A stretch of 64,000 nucleotides of DNA from Amanita rubescens (GCA_015039365.1 WION01000013.1:372001-436000); one strand, 5' to 3'. Shown: positions 44,280 through 56,116, counted from the stretch's first letter. Notes: generated from the letters alone by a model not told the origin. Numbers and translations: made by a program.

Positions 44280-46033
44280 GAGTGGTTGAGGGAATATGTG
44301 GACGTTCAAGACATAAGCGGTAACCTAACGCTTATAATGTACATTATGGAAGAAAAATAAATTTGTAACAAGCCAATGACAGCATGGCGCTCTGCTGACT
44401 CAAGCCAATGGCAACGTAGCGCTTTACGAGATCCTGGTACTTACAGTATGACAGGGAGTACTGCCATCTTCTTCCCCATCCTCATGGGATGGAGAAAACT
44501 GACCATCAGATCTGTTCCACGATCTGCATACCATGAATAGCAAGTCCTCAAGGATTGAGCCCCTCCGGGGTCGGTGATTAAGTTGTCGACATCAGGGGTG
44601 GTATCTTCTGTTAGAAATGCGGAGGAAGAAGGGGAGGGAGATACCTGACGCCGCTGCGACGAGTGCGAGTTGGAGAATAGAGACGAGGAAATTGAGAAGC
44701 ATTTGGAGAGGAACCTTGAAATTCTCGGTGCGTTGGAGGACAAGTCGCAGCTGGGGTCAAGCTGTAGATTATGATGGACGACATGGTGCAGACGACGATC
44801 GAGATTGGGTAAAGTTGCGATATGGAAGTGATGATTCCCTCAGCGGATTCGCCAGAGCAGACGCGTTCGCAGATTGAAGGTGGTTTGAACAAGATTGTAG
44901 GTCCGCCTCCAGTGGGTGTGAAGAGGCAAAAGAAGGAGGAGAGAGGGTTCGCGGTTGTGAACCTCGTTTGCATCGCCGTCTCTCCCGAATCATCAATCAG
45001 TACTAAGTTACATGGGCATGTACTCTTCGTCGCGGTATCCTGTTAGCAGAACGTAGCTATCGATCAAATAGCAATCCACCGTTGTCGTGTGGACATAATT
45101 GTAGGATTTCGAAGAGGATTTCGGGGAAGAGAACGAGGTGTCAGTGCATATTGCGAGTCACTGGGGAGAGTATTGCGTAACGAGTGCTGAACAAGTTGTG
45201 TTGGTGGTATTGGGCAATGTGATGTTACGCCCACGAATGGCGCAATCGGAAGACGGGCAAATGGTTTTATTCGTCCCCGTGGAGTGTCCGATAATAACGT
45301 AACATTGTGCTTATGCTGCTTGAAATGCCTTTGGTCTCCTGTAACGACTGTCATGGTTCGACGTAAATATCTGCTTGCATTGGAAACTACCCCTGACGAT
45401 CATCGTGATGTTAAAAAGGTATGCCCGCTTGAAGCTTTATCACGCAGTGGCAGTGCCCGCCAGGACCCTACTTGGCTCTAGCAGTCAGGACCGGACCGCG
45501 TTCGAGTGGCAGCAGTCCGAGATGGAATCTAGATTAGTCTTTGTCACAGCGCGACATGTGCGCCGATAGCGATATATTATGGGGAGCTGCGCCATTAATG
45601 TGGCTTAGAAGGGGACTTGCTCGAGCTTGAGGGCGTCCTTGCGAGTGATTCATGTTCAGATCGTTTGCACATTGCTTTCGCAGTGCTTGCACGCTTTCTG
45701 GAGCCAGCTTCAGCAACAATTTTGTAAACTAGATCCGTGTTTGAGTAATGGGGCAAGGGGGGTTGACTTACGCGCAATACAGGCTGATACAACCAGCGGA
45801 TTGTGTATTTCCAGGGTGTGCAATGGTGCATGCTTTAGACACGACCCAAACATGACCTGGAGCATCATACATGATCCTGAATGTGTTTTCAATGCGAATC
45901 AGAACCCCGAATTCGAATTATGGAGCATGTTTACTTGACAAGTGCCATCGAAGAGAACTTGACATGTGTTGATAGGATTAGCGGGGACTTTCCCGAATGG
46001 CCCTTCTGCCACCGCGTACTGTCACAGTGCCGG
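44280..46033. other. Spacer with repeat and methyltransferase scrap, no complete gene
   Basis: At 44382-44455 lies a copy of the repeat described at 37376-37560. At about 44463-44512 a short piece (cttcttccccatcctcatgg, then gatggagaaaactga) matches the methyltransferase fragment and its inverted copy. A minus-strand chain at 44441-44996 and another at 45595-45890 are open but not recognised; the latter would splice to an exon ending ARTPSSSSKSPSKPH. I cannot assign a gene. Confidence 0.45.
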
Positions 46034-47249
46034 ATGTCCCTTTTTGCCGGCGCTGCAAGCAGGCGTCTAGCTTCAAACTGGTCAAGGCATATTTTATACG
46101 TGGATCGTGGGGTCGTTGTCCTAAACAAACCGAGTGGCTTGATATGCCAGAAGGACCGGCCGGGTGATTCTTTACAGGTGCGGAACATCGTTCCTTCCAA
46201 AAGATTTTCTGACACCTCAACGGTCGCAGGATCCATCTACTACACAGACCAAATTCAAGGAATGCCTAAACAGTCAGCGCTTGTGGTTGCTTGATCCATT
46301 TCCCATTTTAACCACCCCGACTTAGGTATTCAGACCGACTTGTCGCTTAGTTCGAATCCGTACCCTGTTCCATCGGTTAGACAAGGTTAATCCGTTTTTA
46401 ATTGCCCTCGACATCAATGAATTTGAATTCTTCTCAAGGGGACGACGGGAACGTTGTTACTCGCCACCACGTTGCAGTCTGCTCAAGGTCTATCCCAACA
46501 ATTCCAACAAGGGACCATCGAGAAGATCTATCTTGCATTGGTCCGAGGAGGGGACAAGTCTTTTCCGGTGAAGTCTGGAGTTATCAAAACTCCTTTGAAA
46601 TATCACGATGGGCGCGTCTCTCTTGAGAATTCTAGATGGGGAAAGCCCTCATTAACAGAATGGTCTGTTATAGCTTCCTCCGTACGCCACATAGTCCTTT
46701 GAAACGAGATCTGTACTAACGGAAATCAAGCCTATCGCACCTCTATCACTCCTTCGGCTTCGGCTATTGACAGGTCGTAAACATCAGTTAAGGGTTCACA
46801 TGTCCCAATGCCTCAAGGGTATGATTTCCATTGTGCTACATATAACTTTCGCCTGAGGTATATCAGCCCCCATTCTAGGGGATGATCTCTACTCCAACAC
46901 GGGACCTTCGAAAGATATCATCAGCTCAACCGAGATTCCGCCAAACCGCATGTATCTCCATGCGCACGAGACGTCATTCTTTGTACATTTCCGCACTTGC
47001 ACGGGAAGAGTTGTTGACTAACATTGATAACAGAAATATAGAGTTTCCAAACCTCACAAGCGCTTCCGGCTAGGGGTCTCTGCGCCCGTACCGCGTGACT
47101 TCCTCAAAATATGCGCTGATACCCAAATCAACGTGAATTCTTTATGTGTCAAAGGGGGTTTATTTGTGGATGGAGAGCCTGCCGAAGATGGCAAGGTCTC
47201 AGCGGTAGAAGGTTATTGGTACAATAATCTCAAATTTCACGCAAAATAA
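46034..47249 (+). CDS. RluA-family pseudouridine synthase, probably mitochondrial RNA
   Basis: The start MSLFAGAASRRLASNWSR could be a mitochondrial targeting region, followed by HILYVDRGVVVLNKPSGLIC, a RluA hallmark. The catalytic motif HRLDKGTTGTLLLATT lies at about 46371-46460, split by an intron after K. Further motifs: FQQGTIEKIYLALVRGG, TGRKHQLRVHMSQCLK (RNA-binding), APILGDDLYS and HAHETSFF. It ends at 47249. RluA enzymes isomerise uridine in rRNA or tRNA; the Asp of HRLDK is the nucleophile. The frame before HRLDK (SSNPYPV) differs from that after by one extra C near 46370, so as given the ORF is broken just before the active site. Introns elsewhere keep frame. The RNA target is unknown. 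Confidence 0.75.
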
Positions 47250-47394
47250 TTACTGTAAGTAATACATAATGAACGACAGCAACTACGCTATGTTTTATAA
47301 CGATAGACTGAGTCTGTTGAATTGATAATGAATGCATTTGTTTGTTGTGAAAGAACGATAGTGATTGATGTATATTTCTTTCGTCCACCCCTGT

Positions 47395-48530
47395 TCACCG
47401 GACCGTAGTTGAAGCGTGCGCTTGGTTCTGGTTCTGGTTCTTCGCAACCGAACTGCCGAGGGCCTGCCCGATACCGACAGCAATAGCACCAATGGCCTGA
47501 GCGGCTCCGGATGCTAGGACCGCTCCACCAGCGCCAGCGGTGAGGGCGGGTATTGCAGGTAGTGATCCGGCGGTAATTAGGACCGCGCTAATGATGCTCA
47601 TAGCTTTGGGATGCTCGCTCGTAAGGAAATCGAGCGCTGTGCACGCATTCAAGAGCCACACTGGCGCGCTGGCTAACACGGAAACTGTGACGCAAGGATG
47701 TGAGCCTCGGAGTACGAGCTGATGGGATGAACTTCACCTTCATGCCCTTCACTTCCCTGTTTTGAGTGTGAAGAGTGTGATGACACGACGACGGAATCTG
47801 ATTTGGCCTTCTGCGGAGAAGGCCGCTTGGATGGCTCCTCGGTGTCGTCTTTACTCTTCTTGGGCCAGAAGAGGTCGGTGGTGTTCGACCGTTGTGGACG
47901 TTTGGGTGTCGTTGTAGGTGACGTCTCGTCCAAGGAGTTCCTGCGCGGAGATCCGAATAGGGTGTTTACCCGCGACGTGCCTCGCTTGGGAGGGGTCGAT
48001 GGCGGGGTCACAGGCGCATCCTGTTGCTCGTCTTTCTTCCTCATGAACCAGAGGCTCAGGCCTTTGCCCTGAACTTTAATGGTCTCTGTGGCATTCGGAT
48101 CAATGCCCCCTACAATTCACAGTAAGCGACCTTCGGCAAAGGAAAGCGAATAAGAACATACAGCCCATATTGATCATAGCGATCTTGAACTTCTTCCAGG
48201 TCCAGCGGTATGAACCGCCATTGACCCTGGCGATGACGTCTTTTACTTCGTCAAAGCTAAGAAACGCGTCTAGTTAATGAAATTCTCGTGCTTTGAATCC
48301 GCGCCTTACCGTTTTTTGGCTTTTTTCCCCATGAAGTGCTGAGCGACTCTGTGCCAGCATTCCTCCGGTATGTTTCTTTCAACACATCCGGCTTTGATCT
48401 TTTCCAGCCATTCTTCGACTGGAGGATCTTTCTTGGGGTTGCCCTTGAAAATAGGGCCATCTTTCCATTGTTCGAGAACGGGTCCGAGGTCGAAAGGTTT
48501 GATTTTGAATGCTTCAAGCACGTTGTTCAT
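47395..48530 (-). CDS. Conserved basidiomycete-type protein of unknown function
   Basis: The start MNNVLEAFKIKPFDLGPVLE is at 48530. A conserved segment follows: WKDGPIFKGNPKKDPPVEEW, then GCVERNIPEECWHRVAQHFM and GKKAKKRLSFDEVKDVIARV, then RWTWKKFKIAMINMG. This pattern of a short helical domain ending in WKKFKIAM is one I associate with agaricomycete hypothetical proteins of unknown role. A Ser/Pro/Lys-rich region follows (TPPKRGTSRVNTLFGSPRRN), then a hydrophobic Ala/Gly-rich C-terminal part (AGAGGAVLASGAAQAIGAIA). At least four exons; the last joins after an intron with acceptor GTCACAG near 47690. The C-terminal part could be a membrane region or a phase-separating tail. Confidence 0.65.
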
Positions 48531-50003
48531 GTCGAGTATAAAGAATGAGAGGATTTCTGTTTTGTTGTAGGCGAGGTGGTATGTTAATTGGTTAGCGGAA
48601 CTAATCAAGGTGGCCAAAATCTGCCATATATATAGATGTTGAAAGGCCTCATTGTTTGCATGCGTTCCCGGAAGGAGGCTTTGATACCGGACTCAAACGG
48701 CAGGTGACCATGGTCAACAGCCGCAAATCCCCTCTTGCTAGATTCAGCCATTGGATTCAATCGAAATGAAAGGCACGCCACAAACGGCAGGCTCCACCGT
48801 CCCTTGGATTTTGAGTGCCCAATCATTTTTACCACCCTATCAAGCAAGCTCAGCCTGATAGCATTGCATTATTTTGCACACTACGTACAAAAGTGTCGTC
48901 GGGGGAGAAATTCGAGAAGGTCCAGGTCAAGGGAACCTTTCTGTGCGTTCCATGAGGCCGTTGCGTATGATTAAGCGAACCACCTCCGCAGGACGCGAAC
49001 TATCTCACCAAAGGAAAAGAGATTCATAGATTTGATGCATGTGTGCAATGGTGGAAAGTCGCTATCAGTGGAATGAAACATTGACGAGGGGGCCGGCACA
49101 GCCATCGCTGACTTGCGACAGCGATGGAGTCTGAATGTCGGGCGATTCCAAAACGTGTTGGCTGACGCACGACCATGCAGTGTGGCAGACAGGGATGGTG
49201 CTGGAGCCTGGGATTTAGGCCATGACACAAAGCAGTGACTTGCGGACTCGCCTAGTCCGCTCTGCTTCTTAAGCACATTCTATACCAGAAAAAGGCCGTT
49301 TGTTGGGGTCATATCCATGATATTTACAGCATTTACTTACGATGACGTTGAAAACAAGGTGAATTACTTTTCATCTAAAAAAGTAATAGCAAAAAGATCG
49401 AGGATCAGAAATGACCTGGAGCCATCAGTGCAGCAAAGTCAGGGTTATGCTCCGTGGTTGTGGTTATCTAGAGACGAAGAAGGTTGAAGCATATCCTTGA
49501 AGGATGAAGATCACAATGAGTCGTTGTACGAGAGCTTTGAAATTACTTACACGGGTATAACGTTATGATCTATGAGAAAGTCAGCATGCGTTGAGCTGTA
49601 GGGCTGGCATTTTGGGTAATACCGGGGCAGATATCTACAGGCGTAGTTTCATTTCACAAACTAGGGAACATCTCTGGGGTTTGAGTTTACGGTATTCAAA
49701 CCTGTGAAGAATACTGACTATGGGGTGCGGGGTAGCAAGTAGTACGAGCTACGTACCACTCCAGCTTCGACTTGGGTATACGGTGGGCGCGGCCGCCGTC
49801 AGACGTCAGGCAATAGGAAGCCGCAGGAGATAATTAATATTGAACTTGTCATGATTTACGGTATTTTGCAATAAAACGCAAGCAACAGCTCCGCATTCGG
49901 CAATCGCGACATTGTCAGTTTGTTCACAAAACCACCATCGCAGACAGCGACAAGCTCTCCGTCTGCGGCGTATCTTCTCAAGAACTTTTCATTCCATCGT
50001 TTT
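48531..50003. other. Intergenic region, no gene seen
   Basis: About 1.5 kb between divergent genes. Only short frames exist (for example 48735-48974 plus, 48971-49276 minus) and none is recognised. The left end should hold the promoter of the minus-strand gene and the right end that of the F-box/WD40 gene. A GGCGCGGCCGCCGTC stretch near 49787-49801 is the most GC-rich point. Confidence 0.4.
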
Positions 50004-52658
50004 ATGCTTGATAGCAGTCAAGAGATCTCAGAGGAATCGCTTTATCTACAATCAATCAGAACAAACGAAAAAACAGAAAAACCCCAACATGGAGCAAATT
50101 CAAGCTACAGCCTCCTCGGTGTCCCTTCAGAGACACTCACAGGGATTACTGCGTCCCTGGATCCTCCGTCCCTTTTCTCACTTGCCCGAGTCAACACTGC
50201 TTTATACCACCACGTAAAAGACGACAATACGTGGAGATGGGCTTTTGCTTCCCACTATCTAGGGATAAGCCCTGAAGACGACGTTTATGCTAAGGCCATT
50301 TTGCTCAGGCGTTCCGAACATTCTTGGCGGAACGAGTTCATTGCCCGCTTCAGACTTGAACGGTAAGTCGCCCTTACTTATCAGGGATGATTGTTTCATT
50401 TGCTGACGCTTAATTGTTTCGTTATCAGAATATGGGAAAGCTCGCGGAGCACTTCCATATCCCATGTCCCGGTCCCCTCGGTCATATCTTCTATCCATCT
50501 GATGTCATACCAAGTCGTCTTATCCTCCTGCCTCAAGTATGGTATTGTCGCTCGTTCCCTTCCCCTTAATGGGAAAGTTTACAGCGGCTATTTGAGCGCC
50601 GTAGCAAATGATGTCGGACTTGGCGGAATAGGCAATCCCAATCTAGAATTTGCGCCCAATGCATCAACCTGTTCTATGACATCAAGAGGCAGTTCCGCGA
50701 GAATAATGTGGGGATTTTTGGACGGGTCCGTGGCACTCGTGCTTGCGGATAAGGTCATGAATCCCAAGCGTATCACATCCGAACTTAAGCGATGCAGGGT
50801 CCATGAAGAACATCAGGGTGCCGTTTCTGATTCTGCCTGGGCTGTCGATGGTCTCATGGCTGTCACGGGCGGTTTTGACGGGCAGGTCAAATTCTGGCTA
50901 GCTGATCCGTTGGAATGCATTTGGGCCTCGGAAGCCAGACTCCATGGAGCCCTGCCTGACCCGTGTCTAAAGGTAGCTGTGGCTGTGAGCCTGCAGCAGG
51001 GTTACAACATAGCAGCAGTGTTTAGCAGCGGAGAAATTCATTTCTGGGTCGGCCTTGACGCCGATACATTCAATAGCACTTCGGCCGACCAAGTAAAGCA
51101 CACCCAAATTTCATGTCCCTTACGAGAGTTCGAGCGGGACGCCATCCGTGATGTTCTCCCGACCGTTACCTCACTGCATATTGACACGAGCGCCGAAGAA
51201 TTCAATACCATTTTAATCGCATACAAAGACAACCCTCTTTTCTATCGAATTCGGATAAGAACCGGCGATGGTTCCGTGGATACGACGGCCTTTGGTGACC
51301 CGTCTCTCGGACCGATATCTTCCATTTCACCTTTCTTCGCCACGGAGTCCGGGCACAACAGTTTTGTTATAGCTGGGGACTCCCTCGGATGCGTCAGCAT
51401 CTACGACTGGTGCTCCGCGCCGGCCTCTCAGGAGCCGGTGCGACCTGTCATGAAATTTGAAGCCCATGAGGACGGCGCAGCAGTCACGGCTATCGCGTGG
51501 AATGGCGTGATACTGATGACAGGCTCTTCTAGGGGGTCAATTCACGCGTGGGATGGATTGACCTTTAGTCATCTGCGGTCGTTTGCATCTCATTCTGGGC
51601 GGCGCCATAGACACCACTTGCAGGAAGAGGAAGCGAACGATCAGAGTATCAAGCAGATCATTCTAGATGCACCCAAGGACATGTTCATCGCGTATGCTTG
51701 CGATAGGGTGTTGGCTTGGAAAGCTCTAGCGGGTTCCACGGGAAAGCGTGCGGAGCGAAATAACTCAAGGCATGTTACCAAGCGAACCAAGAGTGGTTAT
51801 ACAAAATATCTTGGTAAGTCTAGTTTCTGTAGAGCGTTCTTTTCGCTAAGTAATTTGTGACGTGCAGAACTGTTGGAGATGAAGGAAACCATTACAGAGT
51901 CCCGGAGAATGGCGGAGCAAGAGTCTGCGTCATATAAGCGTACTTTCACTAGAGAAAAGGAGCACCGAGCCAAGCTGGAGAAACTCGGTCTCACCGAGGC
52001 AGAAGCGCTGGAGTACGTGCTGATGCTCAGTCGTGAGGAGGCTCTGGGCAAAGGGGTCTTGGACGCAAATCGGACCATCAGTGAAGAGGGCGTATTTGAT
52101 ATAGACGAGTCGTTGGAGTTGGGTGGATATGAACGGGTTCCATCTACATCGTCGATACGCCGATCGCCGTCAACATCATCGGTCTCGACGGCCTCCGATC
52201 AGACCTGGAGTTCATCTGGTGGATCACCGGCATCTTATGGTCGTTATGGGGTTGAGAATCCTCAGGGCTTGGATGCGTTGCCCTCGTCACCCATTTCCTC
52301 GGTGCCTTCTATGATGTCAGCTGCAGCAGCTCCTTTGCCGCACGTTCCGACATTGAGCGAAGACCAGTTTCCTCCGATTACTGTCAGCCCGACGCCGAGC
52401 AGCACATCGGGGTCCGAGAGTGCTCGATCTCCCAGTGGTATAAGCCCTAGCAAGAGCTGGTCTAGCGTGGTTGGGTCATCTTCATCTACTCAATCGAGGT
52501 CGGCGCGGTCGGCGTCTGGTCCTAGAAGATTCCGACCTGTGGGCGCGGGAGGTGTCAAGTATACCTCTTCCAAGTTCCACGTTGACGAGATGGACGAAGA
52601 TTTACGGTATGCTCTCGAATTGAGTCTTGCGGAGGCTCAGAGCCAGGGCGGAACGTGA
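50004..52658 (+). CDS. F-box/WD40 protein with C-terminal ubiquitin-interacting motifs (Ufo1/Pof10-like)
   Basis: The N-terminal region has an F-box-like segment: LLGVPSETLTGITASLDPPS, LFSLARVNTALYHHV, NTWRWAF. WD40-like repeats follow: IMWGFLDGSVALVLADK, HQGAVSDSAWAVDGLMAVTG then GFDGQVKFWLADP, NSFVIAGDSLGCVSIYDW, and FEAHEDGAAVTAIAWNG then LMTGSSRGSIHAWDGL. The C-terminal part is a coiled coil, then a Ser/Pro-rich linker, and a ubiquitin-interacting motif (DEDLRYALELSLAEAQSQ); a second one may be EALEYVLMLSREEALGKG. F-box, propeller and UIM together match the Ufo1/Pof10 family of SCF ubiquitin ligase adaptors. The start ATG at 50004 is the first in frame, but an upstream leader exon cannot be excluded. 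Introns near 50362-50428 and 51812-51867 keep frame. Confidence 0.75.
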
Positions 52659-52707
52659 GGTGACAACTTATATAGAGGTCGAATCAAAAGTTTTTTTTAT
52701 ATTAATT

Positions 52708-53340
52708 CTACACGATCCGTCGATCTGTCATGGTGCGCACTATACAACCTGTCCCCGCGATTTCCGTGAGCTGTGCGGTAATACGAGTGTCAGTATGAAT
52801 ATAACAACAAATTTATATGCATGCGCACCTTTTCGTGCCATCCTAGCAGAACGCTTCCGCTGATATCACCCCAACCGGGCATAGCCATCCCTTTGTAGAG
52901 GTATTTCATGAGCGTGTCTTGGTCGTCCAGCGAAAGCGTCTTGATGGCACCCGATATATCCGTCGCTTTTGTCGAGTTGAGGATGGTGAGGAGGGTTTGG
53001 AGGGTAATGTTCTGTATTCAAGTGGTTAGGTATGTAAAGTGTGTGGAGAGAGACAGACCTTGGCTTCGTCTACGCCTGGCCCAAAAGGCGCGTTTTGCAG
53101 CACAATTTGTAAAGCGCCTGATACGTCGTTCCTAGTAGTTCGCGGATTAAGTCGGATTAAGAACACAAGGCCCAGCCTGGCGTACCTGGCGAGAGCGCTC
53201 CTAACCGCAGTTTGTTTCTGCTTCGCTTCAGCAAGGACCTGACCAGGGTCTCGAGGATCCGTTTCATAAATATCCGATTCTTGAAGAACGTCCTCGTCGT
53301 AGATATCAATATCAATCTTTCGAAAGTTGACTTCCGCCAT
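52708..53340 (-). CDS. arc5: Arp2/3 complex subunit 5 (ARPC5)
   Basis: The start is MAEVNFRKIDIDIYDEDVLQ at 53340. Motifs: ETDPRDPGQVLAEAKQKQ, AVRSALAR joined across an intron to NDVSGALQIVLQNAPFGPGV, then DEAKNITLQTLLTILNSTKA, DISGAIKTLSLDDQDTLMKY, LYKGMAMPGWGDISGSVLLA, and the last exon LTEIAGTGCIVRTMTDRRIV. These match ARPC5, the smallest subunit of the Arp2/3 complex that nucleates branched actin. The length of about 150 residues fits the family. The introns I traced (near 53117-53171, 53017-53060 and 52777-52836) keep frame. It is on the same strand as Rheb and PP28 in a compact cluster. Confidence 0.9.
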
Positions 53341-53560
53341 GGCGGTTCGGAGTTCCTTATCGGCGCAACCTGTATATGTAATCTGATGGTAAATATTCCT
53401 TTTTCGGAAGACATGTCGTGTTATCTACTACTGTACTGGGAAAAAGAAAGAAAAAAAAAAGATAACTCTAAAATATCGAAAAACAAGCTATACGCGTGGG
53501 AGTGCGGGGTGGGATCGGGGTTACATAGTGGGGAAGTGAAAGAAAAAAGCATCCCATAAT

Positions 53561-54295
53561 CTACATTATGATACAACGGCCGCCTTGTGGTTCTGTAGCG
53601 TGCGTCGAGGTTCGTTTCTCGATCTCTGCGAGGACGGTTTCGAATACTTTGCCTGGGAGGGGAAGCAAGGTAGGGTATGTGTTCGGCGGATCGAGAGTGA
53701 GGTTATGAAGAGTGGTTAAAGGACTTACCGACGTTGACATTCTCCTTTGCGCTCGACTCGAGAAAGATAGCCTTGTTCGCTTCGGCTAATCTCTGGCCCT
53801 CGATAGAATCAACTTGTCGGCTGAAAATGAAAGGAAAAAAAATTAGGTCTTGCGCCGGGTGATGGAGACGGACTGACTTTTGCAGGAGATCACATTTAGA
53901 ACCGACAATGACACAGGGAAGTTCTGTGACGCCGCAAAAGTCTATAATCTTATCGTAGACGATCTGGATCATGTTGAAGGAGTTCCGGGAGGTAATGGAG
54001 TACACGAGGACATAGCCATGGATTCCGATGGCATGTTGGGAATTGAGAGGTGAGTATTCGTCCTGGCCAGCTGTGTCGATGATATGACAGTCGTACTCGA
54101 CGCCTTTGTAAGTGACGCTCTTTGCAAAGGTTGATTCTATAGTTGGGTAGTATGAATCGACAAAGTGGTTCTTTTTGGGGTCAGCGAGTTGGTGAGGAAG
54201 AGGGATGGGTGTACCTCGATAAAGGCGTTGACGAGTGATGACTTGCCGACGGAGCGAGAGCCCAGTACAGCGATCTTTCGTTTCTTGAGAGACAT
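53561..54295 (-). CDS. rheb: Rheb-type Ras-family GTPase
   Basis: The start is MSLKKRKIAVLGSRSVGKSS, with the Rheb-like P-loop GSRSVGKSS. The effector region is DSYYPTIESTFAKSVTYKGV. Switch II is DTAGQDEYSPLNSQHAIGIH, which is Rheb-like (Ras has DTAGQEEYS). G5 is ESSAKENVNVG. The chain ends GGRCIIM, a CaaX box for prenylation. Rheb activates TORC1 at endomembranes. The usual G4 box N/TKxD reads SKCD here. Introns are placed at conserved Ras-type positions and keep frame (for example near 54180-54214 and 53824-53878). The intron near 53700-53728 joins NVG to the last exon. Confidence 0.9.
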
Positions 54296-54448
54296 TTAGA
54301 AAGGAAAGAGTGTGAAGACACGTGATGACGTATAGCGTGCTACTGATTCCTCATCAGGACGTCCTCCTCATTCCTACTCTCCTCAGTTCGGTGGTACAAT
54401 AGAAGAATCCATTTAGAAACATTGTCTAGGTAATAAACTACTCGTGTG

Positions 54449-55250
54449 TTACCTGCGTTTCGTCTGCGCCTTCTTCGCTTCAATCTCCGCTGCTTTCGCT
54501 GTGTGTCCTGTCAGCCAAACGTTCATGTCAAGCCAATCTTCCTTACCTTCCGCCTCCGCCTTGCGCTTCGCCTGCGCTGCCTCCCGCTCCGCCCGAATCT
54601 TTGCGAGTCGCGCCAGATCCAACTTTGCCTCCTGAGTCTTACCCTGCACGTGCAGTTTCCAGTACTGGTCCTTTGCTTCTTGTTTCTCCTTTTGCTCTCT
54701 GCCTACTGTTAGCTAGTCATCGCCAACATCATCCCGCTTACCTCTCACGCCGCGTCATTTCACGCGGAGAGTTGAGGTCGGAGATTGTCACTTTTTTGGT
54801 GACATGATTTGGGTTGATTAGATCCTCGTCCTCCTCGTCTTCCTTACCGGCATCGTCTTGCTTCTTCTTTAGTTCTTTGCGTTGCGCGCGTGTAAGCTCG
54901 GGTTTCCCTTCTCCTTCCTCCTCCTCTCCCTCCTCCTCCTTCACCTCTTCTTCTTCTCCTTCTTCCTCTGACGAATCACCTTCATCATCTTCTTCTGGAG
55001 GCACCCTGTTGTCATCCGTGAGCTAGATCACATACACACGTAGACTTCCATACGCTGCTGCCGCGGCGATTCCGTTTTCGTCAAGCACCATATTTCGACT
55101 TGGGACTTTAAATAAGAAGCAGTTGATATCGGCTAGATCAAGAGTACCTGAAATTACGCCCTCCTCCTCGTTTCTGCTTATATTTGCCTATGCATACATG
55201 AGTCAAAGTCGAGTTATACCAAGGGACCGCACACCTGTTCCGCGTACCAT
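54449..55250 (-). CDS. PP28/PDAP1-like casein kinase substrate phosphoprotein
   Basis: The start codon at 55250 begins a five-codon exon, MVRGT, that splices to [16 protein letters not shown]; this N-terminal signature is typical of PP28. After [17 protein letters not shown] comes a long acidic stretch ([18 protein letters not shown]) and then the conserved part: [20 protein letters not shown], and [20 protein letters not shown] then [17 protein letters not shown]. It ends AKKAQTKRR at 54449. Family members (heat- and acid-stable phosphoprotein) are small basic/acidic proteins linked to ribosome or RNA binding. An intron near 55000-55045 (about 45 nt) is needed between LR and the acidic part; its exact edges are uncertain. 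It is divergent from NDUFA6 with 138 bp between start codons. Confidence 0.82.
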
Positions 55251-55388
55251 GCTTGAAGACGAGTTGATTGACGATAAGCAAGTGGCTCAGAGATGCTGGA
55301 TTCGGCCATTTCCATTTCTGGCAGCGGAGTTTCAATTGCCTTGTACGTACGGTCCCGACTCGAGTTCTGCTTTATTACAACTGTTGCA
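55251..55388. promoter_or_regulatory. Bidirectional promoter of the PP28 and NDUFA6 genes
   Basis: The two divergent start codons are 138 bp apart. The sequence contains short T-rich runs and no classical TATA box. Shared regulation of a ribosome/RNA-linked and a respiratory gene is possible but is inference only. Confidence 0.45.
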
Positions 55389-55892
55389 ATGACAACGATA
55401 CCTGCGCGTCTAGCGAGAGCAACTCAGGTGTCGTTGAACGCAGCTGAGGCTCGCACACGCGCCATCCGACTCTACCGTGCCTGGTACCGCTCCGTTCGTG
55501 TTCTTCCGGTTCTACACGCACATCATTTTTACTGACGCACGAAATAGGCACCTGAGATCGTGGAACTATATGCGCTGAACAGTTCACCTGCGCACATCCG
55601 GCACTCCATCCGAGAGCGCTTCGAAAAGAATCGCTATGTCACGGATTTGCGCGCTATTGATGTGCTATTGTTGAAGAGCAGGCAGGAATATCAGGAGACG
55701 CTTAATTGTTGGAAGCAGAAAGATCATATTGAGGGTATCTTTTTGGCACCGCAGCATCGACCGCAAAAGACGTTTATGGAAAAGTTTTTTGAAGGTGATT
55801 TGACATTTTGGCTGGTGGCGCTTTTTTTATTTATTTAGTTTGTAGGTCGGGACGAAGATGCTGTAGTTCCAGGTGCTACCGGTGTCGTGTAA
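55389..55892 (+). CDS. Complex I LYR subunit NDUFA6 (B14)
   Basis: The start is MTTIPARLARATQVSLNAAE, with the LYR motif at TRAIRLYRAWYRS. An intron (about 55488-55550) leads to APEIVELYALNSSPAHIRHS, then IRERFEKNRYVTDLRAIDVL, which matches the accessory LYR subunit B14 of mitochondrial NADH dehydrogenase. The C-terminus continues KTFMEKFFEG, and an intron (about 55795-55847) joins RDEDAVVPGATGVV, ending at 55892. The length of about 130 residues is right. LYR subunits bind mitochondrial acyl-carrier protein and sit in the peripheral arm of complex I. Without the last splice the ORF would run into a hydrophobic but unconserved tail. Confidence 0.88.
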
Positions 55893-56116
55893 TTTATGAT
55901 ACCACAACTTATAGAAGAACATTAACTTATTTGGGCGGTGGATATGGCTGGGGAGTTCACCCAGTAATTGCGGCTAAGCCGCTGGACAGCCCCTAGCCCT
56001 TTACCTTCCTCTGCCCTATGCCAGATGAATTTGTTTTAAATACATGTACGATCAATCCGTTTTTCACACGGCTTGCATACGTAGGCCCGTCGTCCGTCCA
56101 GCTTCACCCAAAGATA

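Noticed and set aside
45595..45900. Minus-strand spliced frame ending in a Ser/Lys-rich tail
   Set aside because: The splice junction is plausible, but the peptide matches no family and the upstream end is not defined.
54446..55026. Several plus-strand frames rich in Ser and Cys
   Set aside because: They are antisense to the acidic and basic parts of the PP28 gene, whose N-terminal signature and spliced exons are clear on the minus strand.
54990..55050. A 30-nt micro-intron in the PP28 gene
   Set aside because: A 45-nt alternative (GTGTGT..CTCCAG) also restores the frame with better splice sites, so an exceptional intron need not be invoked.
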